A DNA stretch of 64,000 nt from Propionibacterium acidifaciens DSM 21887 (GTDB taxonomy: Bacteria > Actinomycetota > Actinomycetes > Propionibacteriales > Propionibacteriaceae): positions 1 to 64,000 of the forward strand of contig NZ_AUFR01000009.1 of assembly GCF_000426605.1 (NCBI RefSeq). The letters run 5' to 3'. Below, in pieces: positions 35,062 to 44,900 of this stretch; the first letter of the stretch is position 1; each line of letters starts with the position of its first letter. The notes under the pieces were generated by a model. That model did not search any database. It saw nothing but the letters and a program-made list of their open reading frames with translations, and was not told the origin of the DNA. The translations under genes and the position numbers were made by a program.

Positions 35062-37572
35062 TCAGAAGTCGAAGTCGCTGGTGAAGGTGCGCACCAGAGT
35101 GAATCTGGCCTTGTCCGGGTATGGCCGTCGTTCCGATGCGCCGACCTGCTCGGACAGGCGCAGCTCGACCGTCCGGCCGTTGGCGTCGTCGGCCTCCTTG
35201 CTGAGCATCAAGGTGACCGGGAAGAGGCGGTCCCGCTCCTCGGGCGAGGTCTGCGAGCAGGAAACCCGCACCTCGTTCGAGATGAGGACGTCATCGGCGT
35301 AGAGACCGGCGATGAGGGTGCGCCCCTTCACCTTCTCGCTGACCGGCTCCTCCTGGTGGAGCACCACCGTGATCTGCCCGGTGGTGATGCGATCGGTCTG
35401 AGCCATGATCCTGACGGCGACCTGCCGGGTGTCCGAGGTGCGGCGCTTGTTGATGGCGAGCACCGGCACGACGATCTCCTGCAATGCTGCCCCGCCGTGC
35501 ACGTAGCGCGCCCCCGAGCCGGCCATGCGCAGCCGGTGGATCGACTTGGGCACCTGGGCCTCGACCCGGCCCGCCAGTCCGAGCTGAGCGGGGGTGAAGG
35601 TGGTGAAGGCCGGGCTGCGCTTGAGACCGCGGCCCAGCACGAAACGATGATTCGCGTACAGCAGGGCATCGGCGTGCGGCTTCTCGGTGAGGTACTGCGA
35701 TTCGTCCAGGGGCGTGTCCTGGTGGAGGAAACCATGGTCGGCGGTGATGAGGACGTTGTTGACGTTCGCGTTGGCGAGTTTCTTCACCAGCCTGATCAGC
35801 TCCTCGATGGTGTCCTCGCAGGCCTGGAACACCCTCGATTCGGTGGTCGGGTCGTCCCCCGTTGCGTCGATCTGGTTGTGGTAGAGGTACAGCACCCGGT
35901 GCGCCTTGACGAGCTCGCGGGCCTCACCGGGCCGCAGGCGGGTGAAGTCGGAGGCCTGGACGGCGGTGCCGCCCACGGCCTGAAGGATGCGGGCGCGGTT
36001 CTTCGTCCCGTCGGAGGGGCCGCCGTCGACCTCGACGAGCCCCTTGCTCCCCTCTGCGAGAGCCAGGGTCTTGTGCGGCAGGAGCGCTGCCATGCCCAGT
36101 TGGGTGTACGAGGGCAGTGCGCCCAGCATCGCGGTCAGTTCCGCGCTGAAGCGGTCCTCCTCGCGGATGCGGCGGGCGAGTTCCTCGGCCACGTCGTAGC
36201 GCAGGGCGTCGGAGACGATGACGACGATCTTGTTGCCCCGGTGCAGAACCGGACGGACCCGCTTGTTGTAGAACGAGGTGGCCGCGGGCGCCTCATCGAC
36301 CGTCCAGCGGTCCATGGTGTCGACCTGCTCCTGCCAGGCGTTCCCGAGGGGCCCCAGGTAGGAGCCGGTGTACAGCGCCTCGACCCTCTGCCTGAGGGAT
36401 CCCAGTGGCTCGTCGAGGACGGCCCTGCCCGCGTGCACGATGAACTGGCGGTAGGACTGGTCGATGGCGAACCATTCCTCGACGTAACGGCGGAATCCCT
36501 CTGCGGGCGAGCCGATCGAGGGGGGCAGCGCCTCGATGCGGGTCGACAGCGTGGAGGCTGCGGCGATGGCTTGATAGTCCTGCTCGTACTGCTGGTACCA
36601 GATGCCCGTGGCGCGCCGCCCCACCGTTCTGCGCACGTCCTGGTCCGTCATGGTTCGCTGTTCGACGCCCGTGGCCAGGAGCGCGATGATCCGCTGGTCC
36701 ACTTCCTCGAAGGTGAAGCGCTCGGCGAGGGCGGGCAGGTTCAGTTCAGCGACGCGGTCTTCGATGGCGAGTTCGTCGGCGGCCCGGCGGGCCAGGGCCC
36801 GGTGGGTGTCCGCGAAGCGGACGTCGTTGCTCCACATGCTGAAGTCCCGGCCGATGTTGCGGTACTCGCCGGGCGTGGGCGAGGCGAACTTCTCCCAGGC
36901 CCGCGCGAAGAGCCACCGGACGAAGTCGTCGACGGATGGCGTCTCGGCGCCGTAGCCGTAGATGTCACGGGTGCCGGCCCAGTGGAAACCGGCCAGGCCG
37001 AGCCCGGTGATCTCGTCGATCCATGTCGACTCGCCCGAGGCGTTCTCCGTCAGCAGATTGCGCCAGATGACATCCAAGGAGTTCCCTTGGCAGCCGATGA
37101 CGGTGGCGACCATCTTGGCAGCGATGTCGGTGGCGTCGTCACCGTCCTCCAACCGGGCCTTGAGGGCGGCGACGCGTGATTCCTGCCTGAAGAAGGCCGG
37201 GTACTGCTCGGCGATCTCGCGCAGTGCCGGACCGCCGCCGAGTTCCTGGACGACGAGCGAGGCGGGGTCGGCGGTGAAGGTTCCGTATGCCAGCTCGAGG
37301 TCGAGCAGCCAGTTCGCCACGGGATCGTCCGGAACGGGCGAGGGGCGGTGGATGAGGAATTTGCGCGTCGGCTCGGCGGCCAGTACGCGCCGCTTGATCG
37401 CGAATTCGTTGCCGTCCACGCGGAGCACGGTCACGCCCGGCAGATCAAGATCCTCGATGCAGCCGTTGTCGTAGTCGCCGTCCGGGTCGTTCCAGATGAC
37501 GATCCGGCCGGCCTCCCCCGGGGCCTCGAAGCGTTCGCCGAGCTGGCGCTGGATGATGGACAGGGCGCTCAT
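35062..37572 (-). CDS. pglZ: BREX-1 alkaline-phosphatase-superfamily protein PglZ
   Basis: 836 residues. The metal-binding alkaline-phosphatase-like core is visible as IVVIVSDALRYD (about 449-460) and LITADHGFLHQD (about 605-616). The N terminus carries FEAPGEAGRIVIWNDPDGDY, the opening typical of type 1 PglZ. PglZ is essential for BREX defence and is thought to act as a metal-dependent phosphodiesterase or nuclease with BrxC/PglX. The start ATG overlaps the stop of the small upstream gene (ATGA). Confidence 0.96.
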   Translation of the reverse strand: MSALSIIQRQLGERFEAPGEAGRIVIWNDPDGDYDNGCIEDLDLPGVTVLRVDGNEFAIKRRVLAAEPTRKFLIHRPSPVPDDPVANWLLDLELAYGTFTADPASLVVQELGGGPALREIAEQYPAFFRQESRVAALKARLEDGDDATDIAAKMVATVIGCQGNSLDVIWRNLLTENASGESTWIDEITGLGLAGFHWAGTRDIYGYGAETPSVDDFVRWLFARAWEKFASPTPGEYRNIGRDFSMWSNDVRFADTHRALARRAADELAIEDRVAELNLPALAERFTFEEVDQRIIALLATGVEQRTMTDQDVRRTVGRRATGIWYQQYEQDYQAIAAASTLSTRIEALPPSIGSPAEGFRRYVEEWFAIDQSYRQFIVHAGRAVLDEPLGSLRQRVEALYTGSYLGPLGNAWQEQVDTMDRWTVDEAPAATSFYNKRVRPVLHRGNKIVVIVSDALRYDVAEELARRIREEDRFSAELTAMLGALPSYTQLGMAALLPHKTLALAEGSKGLVEVDGGPSDGTKNRARILQAVGGTAVQASDFTRLRPGEARELVKAHRVLYLYHNQIDATGDDPTTESRVFQACEDTIEELIRLVKKLANANVNNVLITADHGFLHQDTPLDESQYLTEKPHADALLYANHRFVLGRGLKRSPAFTTFTPAQLGLAGRVEAQVPKSIHRLRMAGSGARYVHGGAALQEIVVPVLAINKRRTSDTRQVAVRIMAQTDRITTGQITVVLHQEEPVSEKVKGRTLIAGLYADDVLISNEVRVSCSQTSPEERDRLFPVTLMLSKEADDANGRTVELRLSEQVGASERRPYPDKARFTLVRTFTSDFDF

Positions 37573-37907
37573 TCGGCGTCTCCCGCCACGGCATCGAGGT
37601 GGGCACGCCCCGCATCGGTGAGTCGGTAGCGCTGGAAGCGGCTGTTCGGTTTGTCCGGGATGGTCCTGGCCAGATAGCCCTGTTCGACGAGCGGCAGCAG
37701 GTGCCGACGGTAGTTCCCATAGGCATCACTAAGACCGATCGTCGTCAACAGGTCGGCGCGGGAACAGGGCCCGGCGGCGGAATTGACGAAGGCGACGATC
37801 GTGCGCAGGGGCCGCTCGGGCGAGGACAGATCACGCTTGAACTCGAGGGTCTTGCCCTCGACATCGGCGACCCGGCCGTCCGGGTCGAGGATCAGCAGTC
37901 CGTCCAC
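37569..37907 (-). CDS. Shrunken AlbA/Schlafen-type protein: N-terminal stub fused to C-terminal winged helix
   Basis: 112 residues from GTG 37907, with AGGAGG spaced 7 nt. The first 50 residues (GKTLEFKRDLSS, LRTIVAFVNSA) match the start of an AlbA_2/Schlafen-like ATP-binding domain, which normally runs on for more than 150 residues. Here, at about residue 46, it passes directly into CSRADLLTTIGLSD, LLPLVEQGYLARTIPDKP and YRLTDAGR, the winged helix normally at the end of such proteins (about 400-550 residues). This is an in-frame internal deletion. The product could still bind DNA. It is coupled to pglZ by ATGA, so it may be kept as a regulator of the operon or simply be a relic. Confidence 0.7.
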   Translation of the reverse strand: MDGLLILDPDGRVADVEGKTLEFKRDLSSPERPLRTIVAFVNSAAGPCSRADLLTTIGLSDAYGNYRRHLLPLVEQGYLARTIPDKPNSRFQRYRLTDAGRAHLDAVAGDAE

Positions 37908-37925
37908 GGCTGCACCTCCTCATCC

Positions 37926-38336
37926 TCACGAGCGGTGGCGGGCAGGGCGCTCATGCCCGCCACCTCCATCATCCTTCGTCGGGCCGGCCCTGTGCTCGAG
38001 CTCCCGCAAGCTCCGTAGGTCCGCCTCGTCCGCTTCTTGGGCGTCGAGCGCCCGTCGCGTCCGGTCGTAGTGCTCGTAGCGGTCCTCGGCGAGGAGCGTT
38101 CTGCGCACGGTATGAGCGCCCTCTACACGAACCATTAACTCTGAGTTAACAGTCTCCGCCGCGACCTCGCCGTCCGCGAGGACTCGCCTGACGATCTGGG
38201 CAATGTTCGGCACCGATGTGCCGTAGAGCCCGGCCATCTCCGCCTGGGTGAGCCACACCGTGCCACCCGAGGCCCGAAGCTGGACGTGACTGCCGTCATC
38301 GGCCTGGTAGAGGATGATCTCCCCGCCGTTCACCAT
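37926..38336 (-). CDS. Truncated RhuM-family protein
   Basis: 136 residues. The N-terminal half (GEIILYQADDGSHVQLR, GTVWLTQAEMAGLYGTSVPN, EVAAETVNSELMVR) is the DNA-binding-like start of RhuM/virulence-associated proteins, usually about 330 residues. After residue 75 the sequence switches to LLAEDRYEHYDRTRRALDAQE, resembling the C-terminal coil of that family, so the central part is missing. RhuM homologues are frequent passengers of restriction and BREX loci, with no established reaction. Function after the deletion is doubtful. It lies 18 nt before the AlbA-like gene. Confidence 0.65.
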   Translation of the reverse strand: MVNGGEIILYQADDGSHVQLRASGGTVWLTQAEMAGLYGTSVPNIAQIVRRVLADGEVAAETVNSELMVRVEGAHTVRRTLLAEDRYEHYDRTRRALDAQEADEADLRSLRELEHRAGPTKDDGGGGHERPARHRS

Positions 38337-38419
38337 TCCCCCTCATGCTCGTGCTCATCCGGACCGGCACACCAGTGGCTCTCATTCCGCTTGACTGCTG
38401 GAACGTCTTTCCTGCTCAT
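38330..38419 (-). CDS. Possible 29-residue upstream peptide overlapping the RhuM start
   Basis: ATG 38419 opens MSRKDVPAVKRNESHWC and ends at TGA 38332-38330, overlapping the RhuM start (ATGGTGA). The position fits a translational-coupling leader for the truncated RhuM gene, but there is no homology and the length is short. Confidence 0.25.
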   Translation of the reverse strand: MSRKDVPAVKRNESHWCAGPDEHEHEGEW

Positions 38420-38454
38420 CGATTGCCCTCAGCCTCTCTTGCCTCCCCATCGCC

Positions 38455-40638
38455 TTACAGATCGGCTTGGTCATTATTATCGGACGTCAATCCGGCGATG
38501 TCCTGCTGCCAGTCATCCGCAACGCTCTTCCAGTCAACGTCTCGCCTCTTCTCCCCTGACCAGACACCCCAATAATCAGGATCGTCAGATTTCGGACGGT
38601 ACTCCTCCGGAATTTCATCGATTTCGACCAGCACTGGCAGTTCGGAGGCCCATCCGAGCAGTACGGCCTGCCGAGAGGGCAGGGAGGGGAGATCGTGCAG
38701 CAAGCCACTCAGACTGTCAGGAAGCAGCCTACTCACCAGTTCTTGATCCTTGTCATTGCTGATTCGATGGAGCAGGAAAGAGTTACACTGGGACAGCACC
38801 GTTGGAGAGAGCTCGCTTGGCCGCTGGGACGAGAGAACCATCCCCAAACCGAATTTTCTGCCCTCTCGGGCGATCTTCTCGAAGACCTTGCAGCAGACTG
38901 CGGCAACGGATTGATTGTCGGGGTCATCACGATAACGCCTGACGAAGGTGTGCGCCTCTTCCATCACAAGAACCGTCGGCAGGGTCTTCCCACCGTTGAG
39001 TCTCCTGTAGCGCTGGAGCGCTTCGAGCGTCACTCGGGCGATGACGGCTGTCACCAAGTGCACTATTTCTGCGGGGACGAGGGAAAGATCGATGATGGAA
39101 ACAGGGACAGCTGCACTTCCATCGTCCCCGATGTATGACGCGAGCCAGTCTGAAAGGGACTCCTCTGAAATATTTCCGCCAGAGCCCGCGATCTGCTTCA
39201 TCCGGGCATCCGAGAGCAGGGCCTTGATTCGTATGAGCATCGTCTCGACATAGTCTGAAACACCCATGAGCTCGGCATTGGCCTCCACGCTGCGCAGCAA
39301 TTGGTCACCCGTGAAGGGCAAGGGAAGATCAGCATCAATCGGGAGAGCATCGGAATCGCTACCACCGAATGCTTCGTAAGCCATCTTCGCAGTGCAAAGA
39401 AGAATATCAACCTCTTCCTTACTCAGGTTACAATTAGGGTGAGCAGGCTGACGAGAAGTTAACAAGGTGTTCATATTGTTGGAAAGTGATTCGATCATTT
39501 TGACTTCCCACTCCGAGAAAGAGCTCTGGACGGTGAGACCTTCTTTCCACTTCTCAATCATCTCAAAGAAGCCTTTTGCCTTGGGGAAACCCGACCACGG
39601 CGTTCCAGCATTTTTGGCCATTTGGATCAGACTCACGATCGTCCGCAGGTATCTTCTCATCTCCTGCCGAGAAGAAGTGTTTTCATCAACAGATCCATCC
39701 TTGACCGTCCTCAGCGCTTGCACCAAGGTGGGACGTTGGGTCTTCGCTGTCGCCTGGGCGAATGCGCTCCATTCCGCACTGTTCCAGAGCCAGAGCGGCA
39801 CACGGAGTTGATCGGCTCCTTCCCCAGTCTCAACGGCGAATCGACGCACCCCTTGTATGTCATCGAACGCATGCGAGTACTCTCCGTTGGGGTCGAGGAT
39901 GATGAACCTCGCATTCGGATTCCTCTCATCCCCGCACTCGCGTTGAGCCGCCTCAAGAGACCAGCGGATGAGACCGGCGACCGAACAGGATTTTCCGCTT
40001 CCCGTGTTCCCCAAGACGGCGAGATGACGACCGAACAGACGATCCGGGTCGATTCTGACCTCAGCGTTCGCAGCGAGAGGGCTGGTGCCGATACGCACCC
40101 GTCGATTCACCCCGGACTCAACGATCGCTCGCAGCTGACGTTGAGTGGGAAGCAGGACCTCATCACCGACTGCAGGGTAGGTGCTCATCCCTCGGGTGAA
40201 GCTATAGGAATTTTCATTTTCTGGTTCACTGGCTTGTTGAGGCCTATTCATCGGGGTTGGATCACGATCGCCATCCCCAGGCACAACGTCGTCTGCAGAC
40301 GCTGCGAATAAGCCTCGTTGCAGTGTACCCAGCGGGTTGAGACTCAGTTTGCGCACCGGGTACGGGAGATCAACGAGACCGAAATCCTGCATTCCCCTGC
40401 GTTTGGGGAACTGGGAGGGCTGAACCGTGATCCATTGGATCTGGCCCACCATGTAGCCATCACTCGTGCCGACCAAGACGTAACCGTTGAGACGGGGGAA
40501 GGGTCTGGGGATGCCCGTGTTGAGAGCGATGTCCTCTGGCGCTTCGATGTCCAACGAGACTCTGATCTCATCCGAGGAGACGAAGTCAACCGTTCCGATG
40601 CGCAGGGCACCAGCATAAGCAATCGGTGTTGCACTCAT
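38455..40638 (-). CDS. HerA-like hexameric ATPase paired with SIR2 (antiphage module)
   Basis: 727 residues. Walker A is VLGNTGSGKS (about 209-218), Walker B is TVLVMEEAHTF (about 552-562) and SSQRPSELSP is a HerA/FtsK-like sensor segment. HerA translocases paired with SIR2 NADases form large complexes that deplete NAD+ on phage infection (Nezha-type and SIR2-HerA systems). The start overlaps the SIR2 stop (ATGA). GC content is visibly lower than in flanking BREX genes. Residues about 108-134, just after the N-terminal barrel-like region (LNPLGTLQ), are encoded by an inserted 78-bp mobile element plus a 3-bp target duplication. The frame remains open throughout. Confidence 0.9.
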   Translation of the reverse strand: MSATPIAYAGALRIGTVDFVSSDEIRVSLDIEAPEDIALNTGIPRPFPRLNGYVLVGTSDGYMVGQIQWITVQPSQFPKRRGMQDFGLVDLPYPVRKLSLNPLGTLQRGLFAASADDVVPGDGDRDPTPMNRPQQASEPENENSYSFTRGMSTYPAVGDEVLLPTQRQLRAIVESGVNRRVRIGTSPLAANAEVRIDPDRLFGRHLAVLGNTGSGKSCSVAGLIRWSLEAAQRECGDERNPNARFIILDPNGEYSHAFDDIQGVRRFAVETGEGADQLRVPLWLWNSAEWSAFAQATAKTQRPTLVQALRTVKDGSVDENTSSRQEMRRYLRTIVSLIQMAKNAGTPWSGFPKAKGFFEMIEKWKEGLTVQSSFSEWEVKMIESLSNNMNTLLTSRQPAHPNCNLSKEEVDILLCTAKMAYEAFGGSDSDALPIDADLPLPFTGDQLLRSVEANAELMGVSDYVETMLIRIKALLSDARMKQIAGSGGNISEESLSDWLASYIGDDGSAAVPVSIIDLSLVPAEIVHLVTAVIARVTLEALQRYRRLNGGKTLPTVLVMEEAHTFVRRYRDDPDNQSVAAVCCKVFEKIAREGRKFGLGMVLSSQRPSELSPTVLSQCNSFLLHRISNDKDQELVSRLLPDSLSGLLHDLPSLPSRQAVLLGWASELPVLVEIDEIPEEYRPKSDDPDYWGVWSGEKRRDVDWKSVADDWQQDIAGLTSDNNDQADL
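40239..40316 (+). mobile_element. 78-bp non-autonomous IS5-like element inserted in frame in herA
   Basis: It begins GAGGCCTATTCATCGGGG and ends GCGAATAAGCCTC, imperfect terminal inverted repeats. The left 24 bp closely follow the IS5 remnant end at 20704. It is flanked by GTT on both sides (40236-40238 and 40317-40319). Length 78 plus duplication 3 equals 81 nt, or 27 codons, with no stop in the herA frame. Removing it would join TLQ to QASEP. Confidence 0.72.
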
Positions 40639-41987
40639 GACTCATCACCCGGCCCGGCCCCCTCCCGGCCTTTCTCCGCAGAAGGCTCTTCGGTCCCGAA
40701 TCTCTGGCGGAGGAGCTCTGCCATCCGGAAGGTGGTGCGGTCTATCGCAGGTTTGGGAAGATAATTCTGTGTAAGCTTCGCGAGGTCAGCCAGATCCGGG
40801 CCAACCAGTAGGCTCATCTGCGCGCTTCGACCAATATTTTCATAGAATTTGATGATTCTGTTCGATGCATCATCATGCGAGATGATGACCACATGCGTCG
40901 ATGGGATGGTGAGCATGTCCCGGAGGACTCTGTTGATGTGGTCGTCGCCGAAACTGTACCCGTAAGTGACAAGGGTGCTGTTTGGACGGCACAGAGCTCC
41001 TGCGAGATCGCGGAACATTTCCACGTAGGGGTACCCGGCGGTCTCCCTGTCCTTGCTCGAGTTCGGATAGATCATGAGCTGGAAGGCCGAGGCGCCGTTC
41101 AGCCCGGGAGCTTCGAGATATGGTTCCAGTGATTCTGCTCCGAACGGCAGACCAACCCGTCTGATGTCTTCCCCTGTCGTCACCCAGTCCACCGATCCAT
41201 GCAGCTTGGTGAAATGAGCAACGCCTTCGAGGAATCGTGGTTCTCCTTTGATGCCGGGAGGATTGTAGTGCATGTCAAGATTCAGTCGTGATGACCGGAA
41301 CACGGGTGCCAGCGTTCCGACGAAACGGTCCAGCAGATGCATGCCGGCGAGTTCAGCTCCGGCCTCAATCAGGCGATCGTAGTTCGTGGTGAAGATGTGA
41401 AGACGCTCACGAGGTCCGCCTCTGCCGGCAAAGCTCATCAGGAAGGACACGAGAACATTGAATGCCTGTTCCCTCTTCTCGCTCACCGCGGTAGCTATCC
41501 CACGTTCGCTAGTCAGTATGCTTTGCGCGAACTCATTGATGGTCATGTCGATCTCTGAGCGGAGATCATCGGTTCGGTCATGATCCAGTATTTCAAGACC
41601 TCGTAGCAGTTCATTGGCCACGCGCAACGCATCCTCGAGGTTCTCCCCGTTCCTCGACATGCGCTCAGCAGATTCTTTTGCGGCTTTGCTGATCTTGTCT
41701 CCACAAGTCTTGAACTTCGGCGTGTTCATCCCCGTTGCAGACTTACCTACTGCAAGGTGATGGACAGCGTGAGTGAGGCCAGACCCGGCGAGGAGTGACA
41801 GATGCTCGGACTGGAACAGTGAGGAGAGCCATGGTTCGATCCTCTTGCGAAGGTCTGGAACGCCAAGGTTCTCACCGAACCAGGATGACCGATTATCGCT
41901 GGTCACCCGAAAGCCATCTTCTCCATTCTGCTTGAACCGGATCGGCTTGGAGTCCTCACGAACCTTGAGAATGTTCTCAGCAGTCAT
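40635..41987 (-). CDS. SIR2-domain protein (NADase-type) of the SIR2-HerA module
   Basis: 450 residues from ATG 41987, which overlaps the pglX stop (ATGA) and follows GAGGAGAGC inside pglX. The NAD+-binding motifs of defence SIR2 domains are present: LLAGSGLTH (about 62-70), FTTNYDR (about 197-203), TKLHGSVDW (about 257-265) and YGYSFGDDHIN (about 336-346). Defence SIR2 domains hydrolyse NAD+ to abort infection, usually activated through a HerA or Argonaute partner. It sits directly after pglX and before herA in the same coupled operon. GC content falls in this segment, suggesting later acquisition than BREX itself. A start 45 nt upstream is possible but lacks a ribosome site. Confidence 0.9.
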   Translation of the reverse strand: MTAENILKVREDSKPIRFKQNGEDGFRVTSDNRSSWFGENLGVPDLRKRIEPWLSSLFQSEHLSLLAGSGLTHAVHHLAVGKSATGMNTPKFKTCGDKISKAAKESAERMSRNGENLEDALRVANELLRGLEILDHDRTDDLRSEIDMTINEFAQSILTSERGIATAVSEKREQAFNVLVSFLMSFAGRGGPRERLHIFTTNYDRLIEAGAELAGMHLLDRFVGTLAPVFRSSRLNLDMHYNPPGIKGEPRFLEGVAHFTKLHGSVDWVTTGEDIRRVGLPFGAESLEPYLEAPGLNGASAFQLMIYPNSSKDRETAGYPYVEMFRDLAGALCRPNSTLVTYGYSFGDDHINRVLRDMLTIPSTHVVIISHDDASNRIIKFYENIGRSAQMSLLVGPDLADLAKLTQNYLPKPAIDRTTFRMAELLRQRFGTEEPSAEKGREGAGPGDES

Positions 41988-44900
41988 TTCTTGCTCTCCT
42001 CGGGCTGGAGCGGGTTGACGGGCCATGTCCACGTCTCGACGTCGTGACGTTTCTCCTCGATGGCCTTGATTCTGACGAGGGCTTTGCCGAAGCGGAGGTA
42101 GTTGACCAGGACGCCGTCGTCCAGGTCAAGATCGAGGTTCCGGGTGGCCAGCGGGTAGAGGATGTCGCGCTCGTAGTCCTCGCATTCGAGCAGGTCCTTG
42201 CGGTACTTGTCGGCCCTCTTGAGGTTCGCACTCCTATCGGATCGTTCCAGTTGGTCGATCTCTGCACGGAGCTTGGTCTGGAATTCGCGAAGGTACTCGT
42301 TGAGCACGGTGTTCAGTGTCGCCGGGGTGTAGCGGTGCAGGTAGATCAGCGCGTTGAAGACGCCCTTGCCATCGGGGCGCGAGGAGAACATCCAGTAGAT
42401 CGGGCGGTTCGAGTAGCGCTTGCAGTGGTCCTTGTAGAAGTCCCTCAGGAAGTACCGTCGCAGGGGTTTCCCGAGAACGGATTCGATGCATCGGACGTTC
42501 TCCTCGAGATTCGCCTCCCCGAAGGAGGCCTTGAGGAAGGTTCGGAAGCGGGCGACGATGTCATCCTCGAACCAGTCGTCCTGTGTCACGGGGATGACGT
42601 TGTCGTCGTCCGGCGCGAAGGTGGGCTCTGGTACCCGTGCCACGTAGTCTTGGATCGTCTCGCCCTGACTGGCCAGGATGAGCCCGGGTTCATCGAGGCT
42701 GTAGCGGCCGAACATGCAGCCCACGGCGTAGGAGATGAGATCGCGGACCGCATCGGCCGCGAACAGCTCGCGGTATTCAGCCTCGCTACGTTCTTCGCCT
42801 TTGGCGGGGGCATAACGGAACCAGGGGTTCGAGGTCAGGGAGACGCGGTTGAGCGGAACCTCGGTCGGCACCTCATCCTCCAAGCCGTAGACGCAGGTCC
42901 AGTAACGGTTGTTCTCTTCCTCCAGCTCTTGGGCCTCACGGCCAGCACGAGTCGAGTCATTCCACCAACACTCAAGAGCACCCTCGAGAGATTCATTGGG
43001 CTGAGTGCACTCCATCAGCGGCGAACCGACGAAGCCCCAAGAGAGCTCATATGAATTCCAGTCCCCACGAGACAACTCAATAAGACCATCAGCAATTGAC
43101 GCACTTTTGGAATTATCATCGGGCACGCCGAAGTCAATGATGGGAAGTTCCGCAAGTTGACCGACTTCGAAGTGCATGGTTGCCGCAAGCGACTCGAGAA
43201 TCCTCTGAGTAGCAGTCGAATTCAACAGCGCAAGCCTCTCAAGATCCGAGCCTAAAATGACTGGCGCCACATCGTTCGGAATGAATCCTTCACTCGTAAA
43301 ACGGAAAGAAGGCTCACCGCTCGACACTCGAGACCACGAGATCGCCGGCTTGAAGTAGGAGTCGATGTTCTGCGGGCGAGACTTCTGCTTCCCTCCCGCG
43401 TCACGGAACTCTTGAATCTCGGCGCCGTCATGCTCCCAGTTCACCACGTACTCCTGGTTGCCCCACCACTTGCGGAAGGCGCCGCCCTTGAGGTGGGGGA
43501 ACCACTTCGCACCGCTGGCGGCGGCCTCCTCGCGGGATGCGGCGGTGAAGCACGACTTGTCCCGGGAGACCTCGAACCAGTGGCGCAGGAAACGCAAGTT
43601 GTCTCCAGTCTGGAGACCAACCCTCGGGGCGGCGATCTCGCCCAATGGGCTGCCCTCGGCGAAGACCCTCAGCATGGCGGGCGAGAGCCAGTAGGCGATG
43701 CGAGCGCCTGGGACACTGGCGAGTTCCCGGGCTGTCAAGATGAAGCGGGGAGCGCTCCCCCTCACCGCCTCTGCGAGCAGTTCCTCTTTCTCCGCTTCGG
43801 AACTCCCCTCGACCAGCCTGAGGTAGCAGGACTGTCTCTCAGGAGAGCGCCCCTGCTCGAGGATGAAGGCAGTGGTGGAGACCACCTCGCCCCCGATGGA
43901 GTCGAAGGCCCTCTCCCCCAGGTGCGCCATCGTCACCGGCGGGGCCGAGCTCAGGATGCGGCGTCGCAGCTCCTCGAAGGATCCGAGGAACATCCAGCCC
44001 TGCATCGTGATCATCGCGACCAGCCCGTGGCCGCCCTCGGCCAGCGCGAGGCACCGTTCGATGAAGGCGGCGAAGAGATCGGCCTTGGCCGCCGGGTGGT
44101 GCGTCTTCCCCCAGTCCGACAGGACCGCATCCATGTTCTTGCTGCCCATGTACGGCGGATTGGTCACCACGACGGCGTACTCGCGGGCGAGGTACTCGGC
44201 CTGGCACAGCACCTGTTCGGCGCGTTCTCTCAGGTTCGCACCGACCAGAGTGTCAGAGTCGAGATCTTCCGCCTGCGCCTTGGCAACTGCCAGTGTCTCG
44301 GAGTCGGGGCTGATCAGTGAGCCCAGCATGTCAGCATGGCGGAAGCACTGCCAGAAGTCCTCCTCGGCCCGGCGGTCGCCGCCGGCGCTGACGAGGCGGT
44401 CCAGCTCGTCCGGGGTGAACTCGGCCGACTCGATGACACGGATCCGGGGCTGGACGTGCGTGCGCAGGAAGCGGCGCTGCCGGGCCCGGGCCTTCATCAT
44501 GAGCGCGAACGCCGCGAGCGCCCCGGCGCGGCCGTCGATCTCGGTGCCGCGCAGATTGTGGGTGAGGATCAGCTCGGGGATCTCGGAGGGCGCGTAGCCC
44601 TCCTCCTCGTAGATCTCGTAGAGCAGGTCGAAGGCGTAGGTGAGCATGTGCCCCGAACCGCAGGCCGGGTCCATCACCGTCAGCTCCTCGGGCCGCTCGA
44701 TCCGCAGGAAGTCCTCCTCGCCGGTCGGCTCGATGTAGTACTCCATCCGACCGCCCAGGGCCGACTCGGGGTGGTTGAGCAGCCACAGACGGCCAACAGA
44801 GTTCTGCACCAGATAGCGGACGATCCAGTCCGGGGTGAAGAGCTGGGTCGCGGCGGGGATCTCGTCGGGGCCGGCCTTCTTGTTCCTCTTGAAGCCGGCG

